Shown: in pieces, positions 1 through 10,425 of the stretch
Layout of the letters: every line of letters begins with the position of its first letter
Position numbering within the stretch: the first letter of the stretch is position 1
Assembly: GCF_000005505.3 (NCBI RefSeq)
Contig: NC_016132.3
Location: 51,288,914 to 51,352,913, forward strand
Direction: 5' to 3'
Source: Brachypodium distachyon
Taxonomy: Eukaryota; Streptophyta; Magnoliopsida; Poales; Poaceae
DNA: 64,000 nucleotides
Made by a program: the position numbers and the translations under genes
Notes under the pieces: model-generated
The model's database searches: none
Seen by the model: only the letters and a program-made list of their open reading frames with translations
What the model was told of the DNA's origin: nothing

Positions 1-2008
1 GTGACACACCGACAATGTTAGACTAGAGCTCATGGTCTGTATAAGTGGTGCAGCGCTTACATATTTTAATCACAGATTAAGATTTTGAGAAGGAAAATCT
101 TGTGTGATATCTCTATCAACTTCACCCTTCACGAAGGATAGGCCTATGGACTAGTGGTGAGAGCGACATGTTTCTTCATTTTCAGTTAATTTCTCACCCA
201 CTGGGTGTCATGCATAGGATGAATTTGCATACACCATAATTTATATGAGAATGGCATGCATACCTGTCTCTGTTAGACTGTTACAAATTTACAATGAACT
301 CAAAGTTATCTTATTATATTATTCTGTACATTCATACTCCCTCCTGTCCATAATAAGTGTCTCAGACTTAGTGCAACTTTGTACTAAATGTGTACTAAAT
401 CTGAAACACTTATTATGGAGCGGAGGGAGTACTATTTTAGTTTTTATGGACTTGTACAAACTGCAGTGAAATGTTTATAGTATTCCCCAGAGGATAAATG
501 GTTTCTCTTTTCCAGCTTACCGTTCTGAACATTTCTAGCCTTTTTAGTTATCTTTCGAGTTCCTTACATGCTTATGCGTATCAGATGGTGTTATTAAACT
601 TTGGATGTCACTCCCATCGTGTTGATTTGCACATTTAATTTTTTGACACGTCAAGGGAAATCAAATTTCCTTTTCTGTGATTATGTAGATGTTTCTGTCT
701 TATGATGTGGTTTCCTCTGGAATCCACATTTTTTTAATGAAAAACTAGGAGAGGCTCAGACAGTACGTCCATGTATGCTAGCTCCTATGTTTTTATGAGC
801 TAAAGGCCAACTGGTAGGCAGTACTGAAGTGAAGAGCAGGAAGTTATATAGATTTCTGTATATTTGTGGGTTCTTTGGCACTTGTTAATTCAGGGGTTCA
901 GTTGCATGATGAAATGAAATGTAAAAAGGTTAATAATATGATGAGTAAATGACTTTATGAAATTAAGCAATATCGTTTGGCCTTATGTACTTCATCCATG
1001 AATCACATTTTAATATCAAACAATATTTTGGCGCCAAGGCCCTTCGAAGATTGCCACTGCATTCCCGGCTCCTGACTAGCCTCTTTCTCCTGTAGGATAG
1101 TGTACTGTTCTTGAGTTTTTTCTCTTCTTTTTTGGCCTTTGCCATTTCTCTTTTGTTCTTCCTTTTCGGTGTTTTTTGAGTTTTGGTGTTGGCTTTGGGC
1201 CTTCTTAACTTTCGCCATCTAGGGGCTTCGTCTAATGAAAATGACATGCACTTAGGTGTGGGTTCGAGAAAGAAAAACAATATTCTTATGAGCCAGACAT
1301 TTTTTTAACTATCTCATGCCTTCTGTTCAGTTTGTTAATTAAATAGTTTCAGTACATAACTAACCGTTGTAGCACTACCAATGGAGGTGTTTATAGGACC
1401 TACCTAATGCAAGTTGTATGTTTATCATATTACTTCGGATATGGACTTTTAACTACCAAATTTAGAATTTAGCAACCATGAATTTTGAAGCGTTTAGATA
1501 TTTCAATGCACTTTACTCCTTGACAGAAAATTTGAATATTGTCGTTCTATGACTTCCTTAATCTTATTAGAGCCCGAGCTGTGATATAATTTGTTGGTCC
1601 ACTGCATGTGTGTCATGTTTTCTTGAATGAGAGAAAAGTGAACACAACATGCTCCCAGTTATGTTTTCTTTCTCATCATCGGTTATAGTAAAAATAACTT
1701 TTTTGTTTTGTTTTCATAGATTGAGTTATTTTCATTACTTGCTAAGTAGTTGATTTATGTGCAAGTATTATGTGATTATATATACATAGGCACCTTTATA
1801 TATTCTCATCAGATGAGAGAACGGTACCTTTTTATCACCATATAATCCATGCAATGTTTTTTTTATTCCTTGAATCCAAGCATAACTATCGAAATTCTTA
1901 AAAGGAAGCAGAAGTAAATAACAAGATCAAGTTGAACAAGAAAAGTAAGTTTTTGTACTTCAGTAACCAGGGCAAACATTTGTAAAAAGTGCTTTGATTC
2001 TTGCACAG
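1..2008 (+). other. Upstream intron sequence of the FQR1-like gene
   Basis: This AT-rich stretch ends in a clean acceptor (TTGCACAG) directly before the first recognisable FQR1 exon, so much or all of it is probably intron. The short first exon of this family, which encodes about eight residues, is not found here and presumably lies upstream of the window. A Stowaway MITE sits at 337-429. A lysine-rich minus-strand reading frame at about 960-1280 has no recognisable domain and I do not call it a gene. Confidence 0.55.
337..429. mobile_element. Stowaway-type MITE
   Basis: A 93-bp element has inverted ends CTCCCTCCTGTCCATAATAA and the complement of TTATTATGGAGCGGAGGGAG. It is flanked on both sides by TA, the target duplication of Tc1/mariner Stowaway elements. 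The arms pair into a hairpin. It lies in the presumed intron of the FQR1-like gene. Confidence 0.85.
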
Positions 2009-2817
2009 GTACTACTCTATGTATGGACATGTTGCTAAATTAGCTGAAGAGATCCAGAAAGGTGTCTCATCAGTTGAAGGTGTTGAGGCTAAAATATGGC
2101 AGGTTGGTCCATATCATCTTGGATCACAGCAAATATAACTTGTTCGAATTGTTTTGGTAGTGTAAAAATAATGAGTGCAATTTTTGCATGCATGACTCTT
2201 ATTACCATCTGAAAGGTCCCTGAAACTCTCACTGAGGAAGTACTTGGAAAGATGGGGGCACCTCCGAAGCCTGATGTGCCAATCATCACGCCACAAGAAC
2301 TCGCAGAAGCAGATGGGATCCTCTTTGGCTTTCCTACAAGGTTTGGCATGATGGCTGCACAAATGAAGGCATTCTTTGATGCAACCGGTGGCCTCTGGAG
2401 GGAGCAGAGCCTTGCAGGCAAACCCGCAGGCATCTTCTTCAGTACCGGAACTCAGGGTGGCGGCCAGGAGACTACAGCGTAAGTGTCGTCCCGCATCATC
2501 GTGTTAAAACTTAAAAAGAACCTCATATTGAAATATCATCATAAATTGATCTTGTTATCATTTCTTTTCTGGCTACTCTCCTCAGGTTGACGACAGTAAC
2601 CCAGTTGACTCACCATGGCATGGTGTTCGTGCCAGTCGGGTACACCTTTGGTGCCAAGCTGTTCGACATGGACAAAGTTCAGGGTGGCAGCCCATATGGC
2701 GCAGGCACATTCGCCTCTGATGGTTCAAGGTGGCCATCTGAGATGGAACTGGAGCACGCCTTTCACCAGGGCAAGTACTTTGCCGGCATCGCGAAGAAAC
2801 TCAAGGGCACAGCTTAA
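2009..2817 (+). CDS. FQR1: NAD(P)H:quinone oxidoreductase, FQR1/WrbA-like (5' exon outside window)
   Basis: This is a flavodoxin-fold FMN enzyme that makes two-electron reductions of quinones in the cytosol or at the plasma membrane (family knowledge). Three exons are visible: 2009-2102, 2216-2478 and 2586-2817, with consistent phases and GT-AG introns. They encode about 195 residues of a protein usually near 203. Visible family motifs are [34 protein letters not shown], the FMN loop [12 protein letters not shown], and the C-terminal [18 protein letters not shown]. Only the N-terminal beta strand (about eight residues, MAxKVYVV-like) is missing, because its exon must lie before position 1 or in unrecognised sequence. 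There is no frameshift or internal stop. The assignment is very secure; the exact paralogue is not. Confidence 0.93.
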
Positions 2818-3435
2818 CCTTGTTGACGCATTTGGCCTCTGCCGTCCGCACATATCGTAAAAAATATATTAAAAATACAACTTCACCATATCGGCAATAG
2901 CTTGGTCTGTTCTATTGTGGTGTTTAGAAATTGGTGTATGGCTTTGTGGAACTTATATGTTGCAGCCTGCGTCATATGTATGCTTAATTGATTGTAATTT
3001 GGGATTGGATTGTGTTTTGCATTATATATATTGATGAAAAGGTTATTTTGGCTGTTACTCCTGGGTAGAGCAGTACTGTTCTCTTGTCTCAGGGCAACGT
3101 ACACTACAATCTAATCGCAGTTGAGTTAACATTCTGTCAGATGTCAATCCTAGAAACACTACAATACTATATTAAACCTATTAGTCTCTTCAGGTTAGAT
3201 CTGACACATTTTTTCGAACTAGTTTGATTAGAGTATTCCGGATCCGGAATGATATTAAAGGCTTCTTTTATTTGCAGGACGAAAAACACACATACAAATA
3301 AACGAAAACGTATATTGCGTTGTCGATCAAGTGGATGTTTGATTATACGCTATACCTTGGAAAAATCATAGAAGTCTGTTGGCTTTTTTTAGTCAATGGA
3401 GAAGTGCCAAAAATGAAAATGATTGGTACTTATTA
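2818..3435. other. 3' flank of FQR1-like gene
   Basis: AT-rich sequence follows the TAA stop and probably contains the 3' UTR to about 3100. I see no further gene. Confidence 0.4.
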
Positions 3436-3544
3436 CTCTGATTCTAAATTCTTGACCCAAATTTGCCCAAATATGAATGTATCTATTCTTAAAAAGCGTC
3501 TAGATACATGTAATATTTTGACAACAATTTAGGATCGGAGGGAG
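3436..3544. mobile_element. Degenerate Stowaway-type MITE
   Basis: The right end reads TTTAGGATCGGAGGGAG followed by TA. The left end, CTCTGATTCTAAATTCTTG preceded by TA, is a diverged inverted copy. Internal TGTATCT and AGATACATG arms also pair. The element is about 109 bp. Confidence 0.65.
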
Positions 3545-3603
3545 TAGTAGTCAAAATCTTAAGGCTAATTATTTAACTAAGGAGGTATATTTTCTATGAA
3601 ATA

Positions 3604-3844
3604 CTCTCTCCATTTCACAAAAGTTGGCGTATTTTGTTTCGTTAAGACAAGGTTTTGACCAATAATAACTCTATTAATACGTGATTTTACATATATGAAA
3701 TTTATATTAATAGATTCGTCTTTAAAAGTTTTTTCCAGTAATCATGATTTTGTATCATATAGATTACATATTAGTAATGTAATTTTTGGTCAAAGTCTTG
3801 TCTTAACGAAACAAAATACGCAAATCTTTGTGAAATGGAGGGAG
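3604..3844. mobile_element. Stowaway-type MITE, 241 bp
   Basis: The left end CTCTCTCCATTTCACAAAAG and right end CTTTGTGAAATGGAGGGAG are inverted repeats flanked by TA. The inner arms GTTAAGACAAGGTTTTGACC and GGTCAAAGTCTTGTCTTAAC also pair. A decayed member of the same family lies at 10199-10425. Confidence 0.88.
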
Positions 3845-3846
3845 TA

Positions 3847-4284
3847 TTCTTTATGAATATATATTGATTTATCTTTGTATATTATAATCCTACAAATTAG
3901 TCACCCATATTCTTGGGCAGGATTCATGTAATCTTAGAACATACAGCATTTTTTTTAGGGGAAACATACAGCATATTGTGTGAGCCTAGATACACGGAGT
4001 ACAAAGCCCATATAGCTACAGTCCTCCCATTCCTGTTGTGGGCCTTTACTTCTAGCGCTGGGCCTTGCATCATTGCATGATCCGAGTCCAAGGTGAATCT
4101 GACCTCGACGTTTGTGGGCCTTTACTGCTAGCCTGGAGCGACCCAACCCCCCGCGGTTCAGCAGCTAAAACAAACCGACTTCTTCTGAAGTGAAGCATGT
4201 CTCAAGCCTCTGTCGGTTTGGATCAGTCCCTTGCTTGTTCTACGAAGTACGACTGTTCGTACGACTGTTCTCTGCTTCCCCCGC
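3847..4284. other. Spacer without gene
   Basis: A short motif, GTGGGCCTTTACT, occurs twice (about 4039 and 4109). No coding signal is recognised. Confidence 0.4.
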
Positions 4285-5960
4285 TTCTATTTTCGATATC
4301 ATGATGCCGGTAAATATTTTGGTGCAATTTTTGGCCGGTCAATTAAAATTCATGTGCGATATTCCACCTTTTTTTTCACTCATTTTCCGATATCGCAACC
4401 CCAATTATATGTTTATTAGGTCTATTTTTGGTTGTCGAGAAAAATCCTAATTCTAGACATTTTGGGGGGCTATACCACACATTTTATTTTGAGTTTTAGC
4501 CAATCTGGCTATAGCTCACGAAAATGTACGGAAGGGTGATTTCTCCTGAGTGGACAATAACGCCACGAAAATCTACCGGATGAGAATATCAAACAAAAAC
4601 CCAAAAATCAACCACGGCGGTGATTTTCCCTTAACTGCTAAAAATGGCCTAAAAATGCATATCGGGGTAAAAACTATCGGAAAATCGGCAAAGCCCAAAA
4701 ACATAGTGGGTTATAGCTCACGAAAACATTAAGAACGGTGATTTCTCTTGACTAACCGGTAACAGCCCAAAAATGTGTACCAGATATTGGAAAATCAAAC
4801 AGAACCCAAAAAACATGGGTTGTAGCCTACGAAAAAGCCTAGAATAATTTTTTCTCAATCGGACGAAAATGTGTACATGAGGTCATGATATTGAATAATC
4901 GGCCGAAAACCCAAAAAAGTGGGCTATAGCCAACTTGCAAGAACACTCGGGACGGTAATTGTTCCTGACCGGCAAAAAAGGATCGAAAACATGTATCGGG
5001 GGTCGTCATATCCGAAAATGGGCCAAAACCCAACAAAATGCCTAGAGCGTTGATTTTCTCAAATGGTAAAAAAGCCCCCAAACCCCCAAAAATGTGGGCT
5101 AGCTATAAGAAACGAAAACAACCACACCGATGATTTTTCTCGACTCGACAAAAATGGTGCGAAAATGTGTACTGAAGGTCACGATGTCACAAAATTTGTA
5201 GAAAACCCCAAAAAAGGTGGGGGCCGCGAAAACCCGCAGAACATAAATTGTTTTAGACTTGCCAAAGAATGGCTCGAAAAACTTGTAAGGGAGTTCAAGA
5301 TATCAGAAAATCAGCGGAAACCAGGAAAACACGGGCTATTGCCCACGAAATCGCCCAGCGCATGGTGATTTTCTCAATCGGCCAAAGAGGCACGGAACGT
5401 GTTTCAATGTTCACGATGTCAGAAAAATCAAACAAGTGTGGAACAAACATAGTCCGCAGCCTAGGAAAATGCCCAAAACGATGATTTTTTCCGACCTGCC
5501 AAAAACGACTTGAAAAAGTTTAACGGGGTCCAAGATATCAAAAAATTGGTCAAAAAAAAAGTTGGCTATAGCAGAAAAGCCAAAAGATGAAAAATGTGGG
5601 CTGTAGTCCCTGAAAAGGACATAAATGGTGATTTTTTTTCGACTGGCCAAAAATGACCCGAAAAAGTGTACATGGGTTGACCATAACAGAAAACGGTCAA
5701 AATTCCAAAAAAATTGTGGGATGTAGCCCATGAAAAAGTCAATAACCGTGAGTTTTGTCGACCAGGCACAAAAGAAGCCCAAAAATATGTACTTGAGTAC
5801 GATATCAAAAATCGGCCTAAAACCCGGACAAGTAGGCTATAGTTCACGAAACGCTGAGAACAATGTATTTTTCTTGATGGGCCAAAAATTGGCCCAACAA
5901 GTGTAACAGGGCCACGATATCAAAGACGAAAGAACAAAAAATATGTAGAAGTAGTCCTAA
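4285..5960. repeat. Degenerate satellite array, ~118-bp monomer, with orientation switch
   Basis: A diverged monomer recurs. Its landmarks are CTATAGCCCACGAAAA, then GGTGATTTTTCTCGAC, CCAAAAATGG, AAAATGTGTAC, and GATATC followed by AAAATCGG. The GGTGAT landmark or its variants occur near 4535, 4619, 4737, 4843, 4954, 5049, 5129, 5246, 5364, 5480, 5627, 5747 and 5863. The modal spacing is 116-120 bp, with some shortened units. From about 4285 to 4500 the same landmarks appear in reverse complement (for example GTCGAGAAAAATCC and TTTTTGGCCGGTC), so orientation flips near 4500. The unit length recalls the 118-120-bp families of Triticeae and Aveneae, but identity with a named family is not shown. 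No real gene lies inside. Confidence 0.85.
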
Positions 5961-6577
5961 TGGGTCTGCGGAGTGGTATTCTCTAACAAGCGGTGTCGAG
6001 TCCGTTATGTTGACGGGCATGCCCATGCCCGTCAGCAGAGACTACTCATGTGTGTGTTTTTACGGTTGAAATTCCTCTAAAAATCTTTATCCAGAGGCCT
6101 TTGTTACTCGAACTAATTAATCCCTCATCTATTTGAAATTTTGCTCAGCTACCAAAACATTTTCATCACTCAGACACCAAACCTAACTTTTCATACAACA
6201 CTATAACATCATTGCGTTCTGTATACACACAGTATGGATGCGGAGCCTCAAATCGGTCTCTCTTCCACCTGTCCCTACATTTTCATATGAGTAATTTAGC
6301 CTGTCTTCAATTCGAAGACTAGCCCTGTATCATCACCTCTTACTGGTTAGATGATTGCCCCATGCTTTTCTTCTCAGGCTAGGTACTTAAATTCCGTTTG
6401 ATGATCACCGTGCACATACATAGATGCGTGTATATCTTAGTACGCTAGCAACACATGTTTTTTGCTTTGATTTTGCTTCAACGCTCTGTGTTATGTTTGT
6501 AATTTGCACTTGTACACATTGCTTAATTAGCACGTACTTGTAGTTGCAGCAAGCTAATTAAACTACCTAGTATATCT
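5961..6577. other. Spacer downstream of the bHLH gene
   Basis: AT-rich sequence between the satellite array and the bHLH stop codon. The last part probably includes the bHLH 3' UTR. No other gene is recognised. Confidence 0.4.
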
Positions 6578-8508
6578 CTATCTAAATGTGCCTCCAAATG
6601 TCGGGTGCCAGAACTCCGGCATCGTCTCGCTCGCCACCGTGTAGGTCGTCGCCACCGGGACAAGGCACAGACCTCGGCTTCGGAGATCTTTCTTTGGCTC
6701 ACCGGCTTCCTTCGCATTCTCGGATCCCTACTTAGTTAGGAGCAAGAAAATGCCATGAACAAATTAATGCAGCTCCGTAAACATAAATGAATAATTAACA
6801 TAAGAAACCTTATTTTGTTACCTTCTGCTGGAACTGCTGCATTTGGTTCACATTCTTCAAGTACGGATATGTGAGAGACTGCAGGGATTCGTAGCGTGTA
6901 CATTATTAGATATTTTTGTTGAATGAACGAAAAATGTCGACGCAGCAACGCAGGGCATGGAATTTTCGGACACTCACCGCAACTTGGTCATGGAGGAACT
7001 TGATGTATTCGTTGGCTTCGTGAAGAACCGATGCCGTATCAGTCTAAAGTGCGAATGGATATATAAACGACAAGTTAGGTCATTGTCGATCTCGGACGAG
7101 TTTAGTACAAGAGCACTTTTGTTCTCTCCGGTAACTGGAACGGGGAGGAGAGATATCTCAAGGTATATAGGAAGTTGATATATACATACAGAGCAGAAAG
7201 AACTAATACCTTTCCAAAAGGCGAGACTAGTTGCTGGAGCGCAGTGATTCTGTCCCCTAGCTTCTCTTTCCTTACCTGCAGCTCGAAAGCACAACACAAA
7301 AGAAATTTTTATGCAATCCAAAAGTCATCATCCATCGATGCTCGCAAACAACCACGAGCCATCGATCAAAGCAACAAAAAGGGAGACCCTGAAGTGCAGA
7401 AAGAGATCAAAAAGGAAATCTTCTCGAAGTGCGCCGCACCTTAAACGTGGGCAACGGCGACGGTGCCTCGATCCGTGGCCTTTTCGCTGCGGCGGGGGAG
7501 TCCGGTTCGTTTTTCCTCGCCGCCGGTGAGCTGGCGCGTTCGGCAGACTGCAGGCCGGAGGAGAAACTGAGGTTACATATTGACGAAACCCTAGCTATAT
7601 ATATATACGTACGCGACTAGCTAGCTAGTGGTCATTGGTCAATCGGTCGTGTATTCATGTGCTTAATAATTACCTTCGCCATGAGGGTGTTGGGGCTGTA
7701 GCTGGTCTTGGGTTGTAGGGCTTGCAAGAGAAGCTGCGAGGACAAAGGGCCACCCCCGAAAGGCATGTAGCCGCCGCCGCCGCCGGACAAGTACTGAAGC
7801 TGCTGTGCACCGCCGCCCTGCATCTGCGTAGACAACTGTATCGCCTGGGCGTCGTAGCTCGCAGTGGACTGGCACTCCCCGAACATCGAAGTGTTAGAAG
7901 CCTCGGCGGCGGCGTCGAACATGCCTTGTTGCAACGCCGGCGCCGTGCCGTACGGGGACGACGATGCTGCTGCAGCAGGAGGTGCCTGGTCTAGCAAGCT
8001 GAAACCATGGCTCATGTTCCTGAACGGGTTATTATTCATCACGGTATCGTCGGCCGCCGACTGATGAGCTCGAAACAAGGGCCTCGAGGAGGTCGTAGAC
8101 GCCGGGCCCATGGCGTCTTGAAGCACGGCTTGGAAGCTCGCGTCGCTTCTCCCGCTCCTGGAACCGATCATGCATCCAAAGGACGTTTTAGTTTTAGCCA
8201 TCGATGCGCCCGGCGGCCGGGCGTGTGATGTGGAAGCTAGATGGAATTGAGGGAACTTACAAGAAGGCGTGCGTCCAATCCATGTGTGGATCTCCGAGCG
8301 AGGAAGCGGCATCGGATGAAGGCTGATGAGTGGTGGCACAGCTGCTCCTGTGGGGATCTTGGAAGGTTATTGAGCTCGTCGACTCCGCGGCGGGGGACGT
8401 CCAGCCGCATGCGGCTGCGTGACCGGTGTCCATGAGTGGCGCGGCCGTGCACGCCGACGTGCCGTGGCTCCTCTGAGAAGTACTACTGCTCCACCACTCG
8501 TCGGCCAT
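6578..8508 (-). CDS. Atypical bHLH transcription factor (bHLH68/bHLH112-like), six exons
   Basis: A nuclear DNA-binding regulator, reconstructed on the minus strand as exons 8508-8261, 8157-7674, 7547-7440, 7275-7210, 7043-6978, 6878-6822 and 6727-6578. All phases agree and give 392 residues; counting the split coding start there are seven coding blocks. The N-terminus MADEWWSSS is followed by a low-complexity Ser/Ala/Gln/Gly region. The domain begins at about residue 275: APSPLPTFK, VRKEKLGDRITALQQLVSPF, then TDTASVLHEANEYIKFLHDQ. The C-terminal signature is DLRSRGLCLVPV...FWHPTFGGTFR. The basic region lacks the usual His-Glu-Arg triad, as is typical of this plant subgroup, so E-box binding may be altered (inference). 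A TATA-like site lies about 105 bp upstream. Family assignment is secure; the orthologue is not. Confidence 0.92.
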
Positions 8509-8613
8509 GGATCCCGGCCCTTTGTCGTCGCTTGTTGATGTGGGTGATGTTTCGCTTGTTGATGTGTTTAGTAGTAAGTTGGGTGGAACGAGGGGAAAGT
8601 GGAGGAATCTGGG

Positions 8614-8620
8614 TATATAT
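8614..8620 (-). promoter_or_regulatory. Candidate TATA box of the bHLH gene
   Basis: The minus strand reads CATATATACCC about 105 bp upstream of the ATG. That would give a 5' leader of roughly 75 nt. Assigned by position and sequence only. Confidence 0.4.
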
Positions 8621-8876
8621 GTAGGCGAAACATATGGTGTGTTGTACCATCGAAACTAGTGGACTTGTATAAGGGAGTCTGACTTTTCGAGGGGGACAAA
8701 AGAGAGTTGCTAATGCCATCAGGGTCTTACTTTTTCCTTCTTATTCTTATTTTTATTTACTTATGTGTATGTTGACAAGAATATCTCAAGTTGATCATTT
8801 AAGCTAGCTAACTTGGCTCTATTTGGCACCACGTTGCATTGCTCAGAACACTGGTTGTTAAACTATTATATTTTGT

Positions 8877-9735
8877 AAGGCTCTACCCTCTTTAAGATAG
8901 TTAATTTGTGACACATAATTTACCCTTTTTGGAAAATATTCCTTTGCTTGCCCCATTTAAGAAACCTTTGACAGGTCATTACCCTTTTTACGATTGTTTT
9001 TGGCCATGCTAGCAGAGTGAACCCACATGTCAGGCTTACGTGGCACGCCCACGTCGGAGGTGTATCTCCTGAATACGCTTCTGACCAAGTTGGAAATTTG
9101 GGCGAGCCTAAAATTCTGAAGCTCACCAAAATCTGGTATTATCTCGATCGAAATTCATTGAATCTAGATGAATTTTGACAAGACTTATATATATTGTAGG
9201 ATTTAAATTTTATTTGAATCCTGGTTGTGTGGCCCCAAAGGCCTGGCCTATGTGGCCACTAAGTGTGTTCGGTCGCCTGCCGATCTGTGGCTTAACCAAC
9301 TTGAGCACGACTATTGGAAATTTCAAATTTTCGGTGGGAAATAAAATTTCCACCTTGAAATATTGAACTAGATCCAAACAAAATGTAAACCCTGGCATAT
9401 AGGTTTGATCAAAGTCAGAATAAATTCAATTAATTTTGGTCGTGATAATGCCAAAATGATTTTGTAAAAGTTCTTTGAAATTTGAAACCCTGGTTTGAAA
9501 TTTAAACCCTTGCTTGTTGGAAGCGTACGTATAGGATCTTTAGAGATATGCCTCCAGCGTGGACGGGTGATGTAGGCCTGACATGTGAGGCTACTATGTT
9601 AAGATGATTGAAAATCTTAAATGGGTACAAAGTGTATCAAAAGTATCTTAAATGGGTAAAAAAAAGGATTTTTTTTTATAAACGGGGTAGAGTGTGTCAC
9701 GAACTTTAATTTCTTAGAGGGGATAGAAAGGTGGA
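8877..9735. mobile_element. Non-autonomous DNA element with long terminal inverted repeats
   Basis: The left arm (CTCTACCCTCTTTAAGATAG ... TTTGTGACACA ... ACATGTCAGGCTTACGTG ... GGAGGTGTATCTCC) matches the reverse complement of the right arm (CTATCCCCTCTAAGAAATTA ... CGTGACACACTCTACCCC ... ACATGTCAGGCCTACATC ... GGAGGCATATCTC). The arms are about 190-200 bp around an AT-rich core with no transposase. Exact termini and target duplication are uncertain. Long TIRs suggest a Mutator-like or foldback type. Confidence 0.65.
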
Positions 9736-10198
9736 ATTCACTCATATATTTATTCCAAAGAAACTTCACCTTTGTTTTGACAAACTAAATGCAGGCATCA
9801 GTCTATTGCCATTGTTAATCACCACTCCAGCGAATTTCGACCTCATTATCAAAAAGAAATTCAAAATTCTTTGTGTATATAAGATCCTCTATTGTAAATG
9901 TTGCTTGGGTGGTGAAGATGGTTGTATATCCATGGCATACTAGAGAAACCCCATGTTTGACGTCCTTTGTGTGTCCCGCTAGACAAAATATCCTTTGAGT
10001 GGAAGGTAACACACCCAGATAGATAGCAAGGTGCTTGTGGTGACTTCGTCCATCTTCAAGCTCCGCGATTCAGTTGTCGCATTATGTGAGTGTGTAGGAA
10101 GCCAATACATATCCTTAAACACGTAAACATCTTAATTTCCTAGAAAACATTTTCATGATGACGTGTATTCAATTTTTATGGAACCATGATCGTATATG
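9736..10198. other. Spacer without recognised gene
   Basis: Both strands were read and no domain or repeat structure was recognised. Confidence 0.35.
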
Positions 10199-10425
10199 TA
10201 CTCCCATTCTTTAGTATATTAGGTTTCTTTAAGAAAAGGCTTTGGCCAACAATTACTTTATTAACATGTGATTTATATGAAGAAGACATAATTACCAGTA
10301 AGTACTTTTTAAAGATGAATCTGATGACATAAATATCATGTCGTAAAAATCACATATTAATATAGTAATGCTTGGTCAGAACGTTGTCTTAATGAAACAT
10401 AATGCGTCATGCATTGAGAAAAGGT
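10199..10425. mobile_element. Decayed Stowaway-type MITE
   Basis: The inner arms TTTCTTTAAGAAAAGGCTTTGG and the complement of TGGTCAGAACGTTGTCTTAA, plus the TATTAACATGTGATTT core, resemble the element at 3604-3844. The left end CTCCCATTCTTTAGTA is diverged and the GGAGGGAG right end is lost. Confidence 0.6.

Noticed and set aside
963..1280. Lysine-rich minus-strand frame in the FQR1 intron
   Set aside because: Derived from a T/C-rich tract; no start context, splice structure or domain.
4285..5960. CRISPR-like array
   Set aside because: The repeats are degenerate 118-bp monomers without conserved short repeats and unique spacers, in a plant genome.
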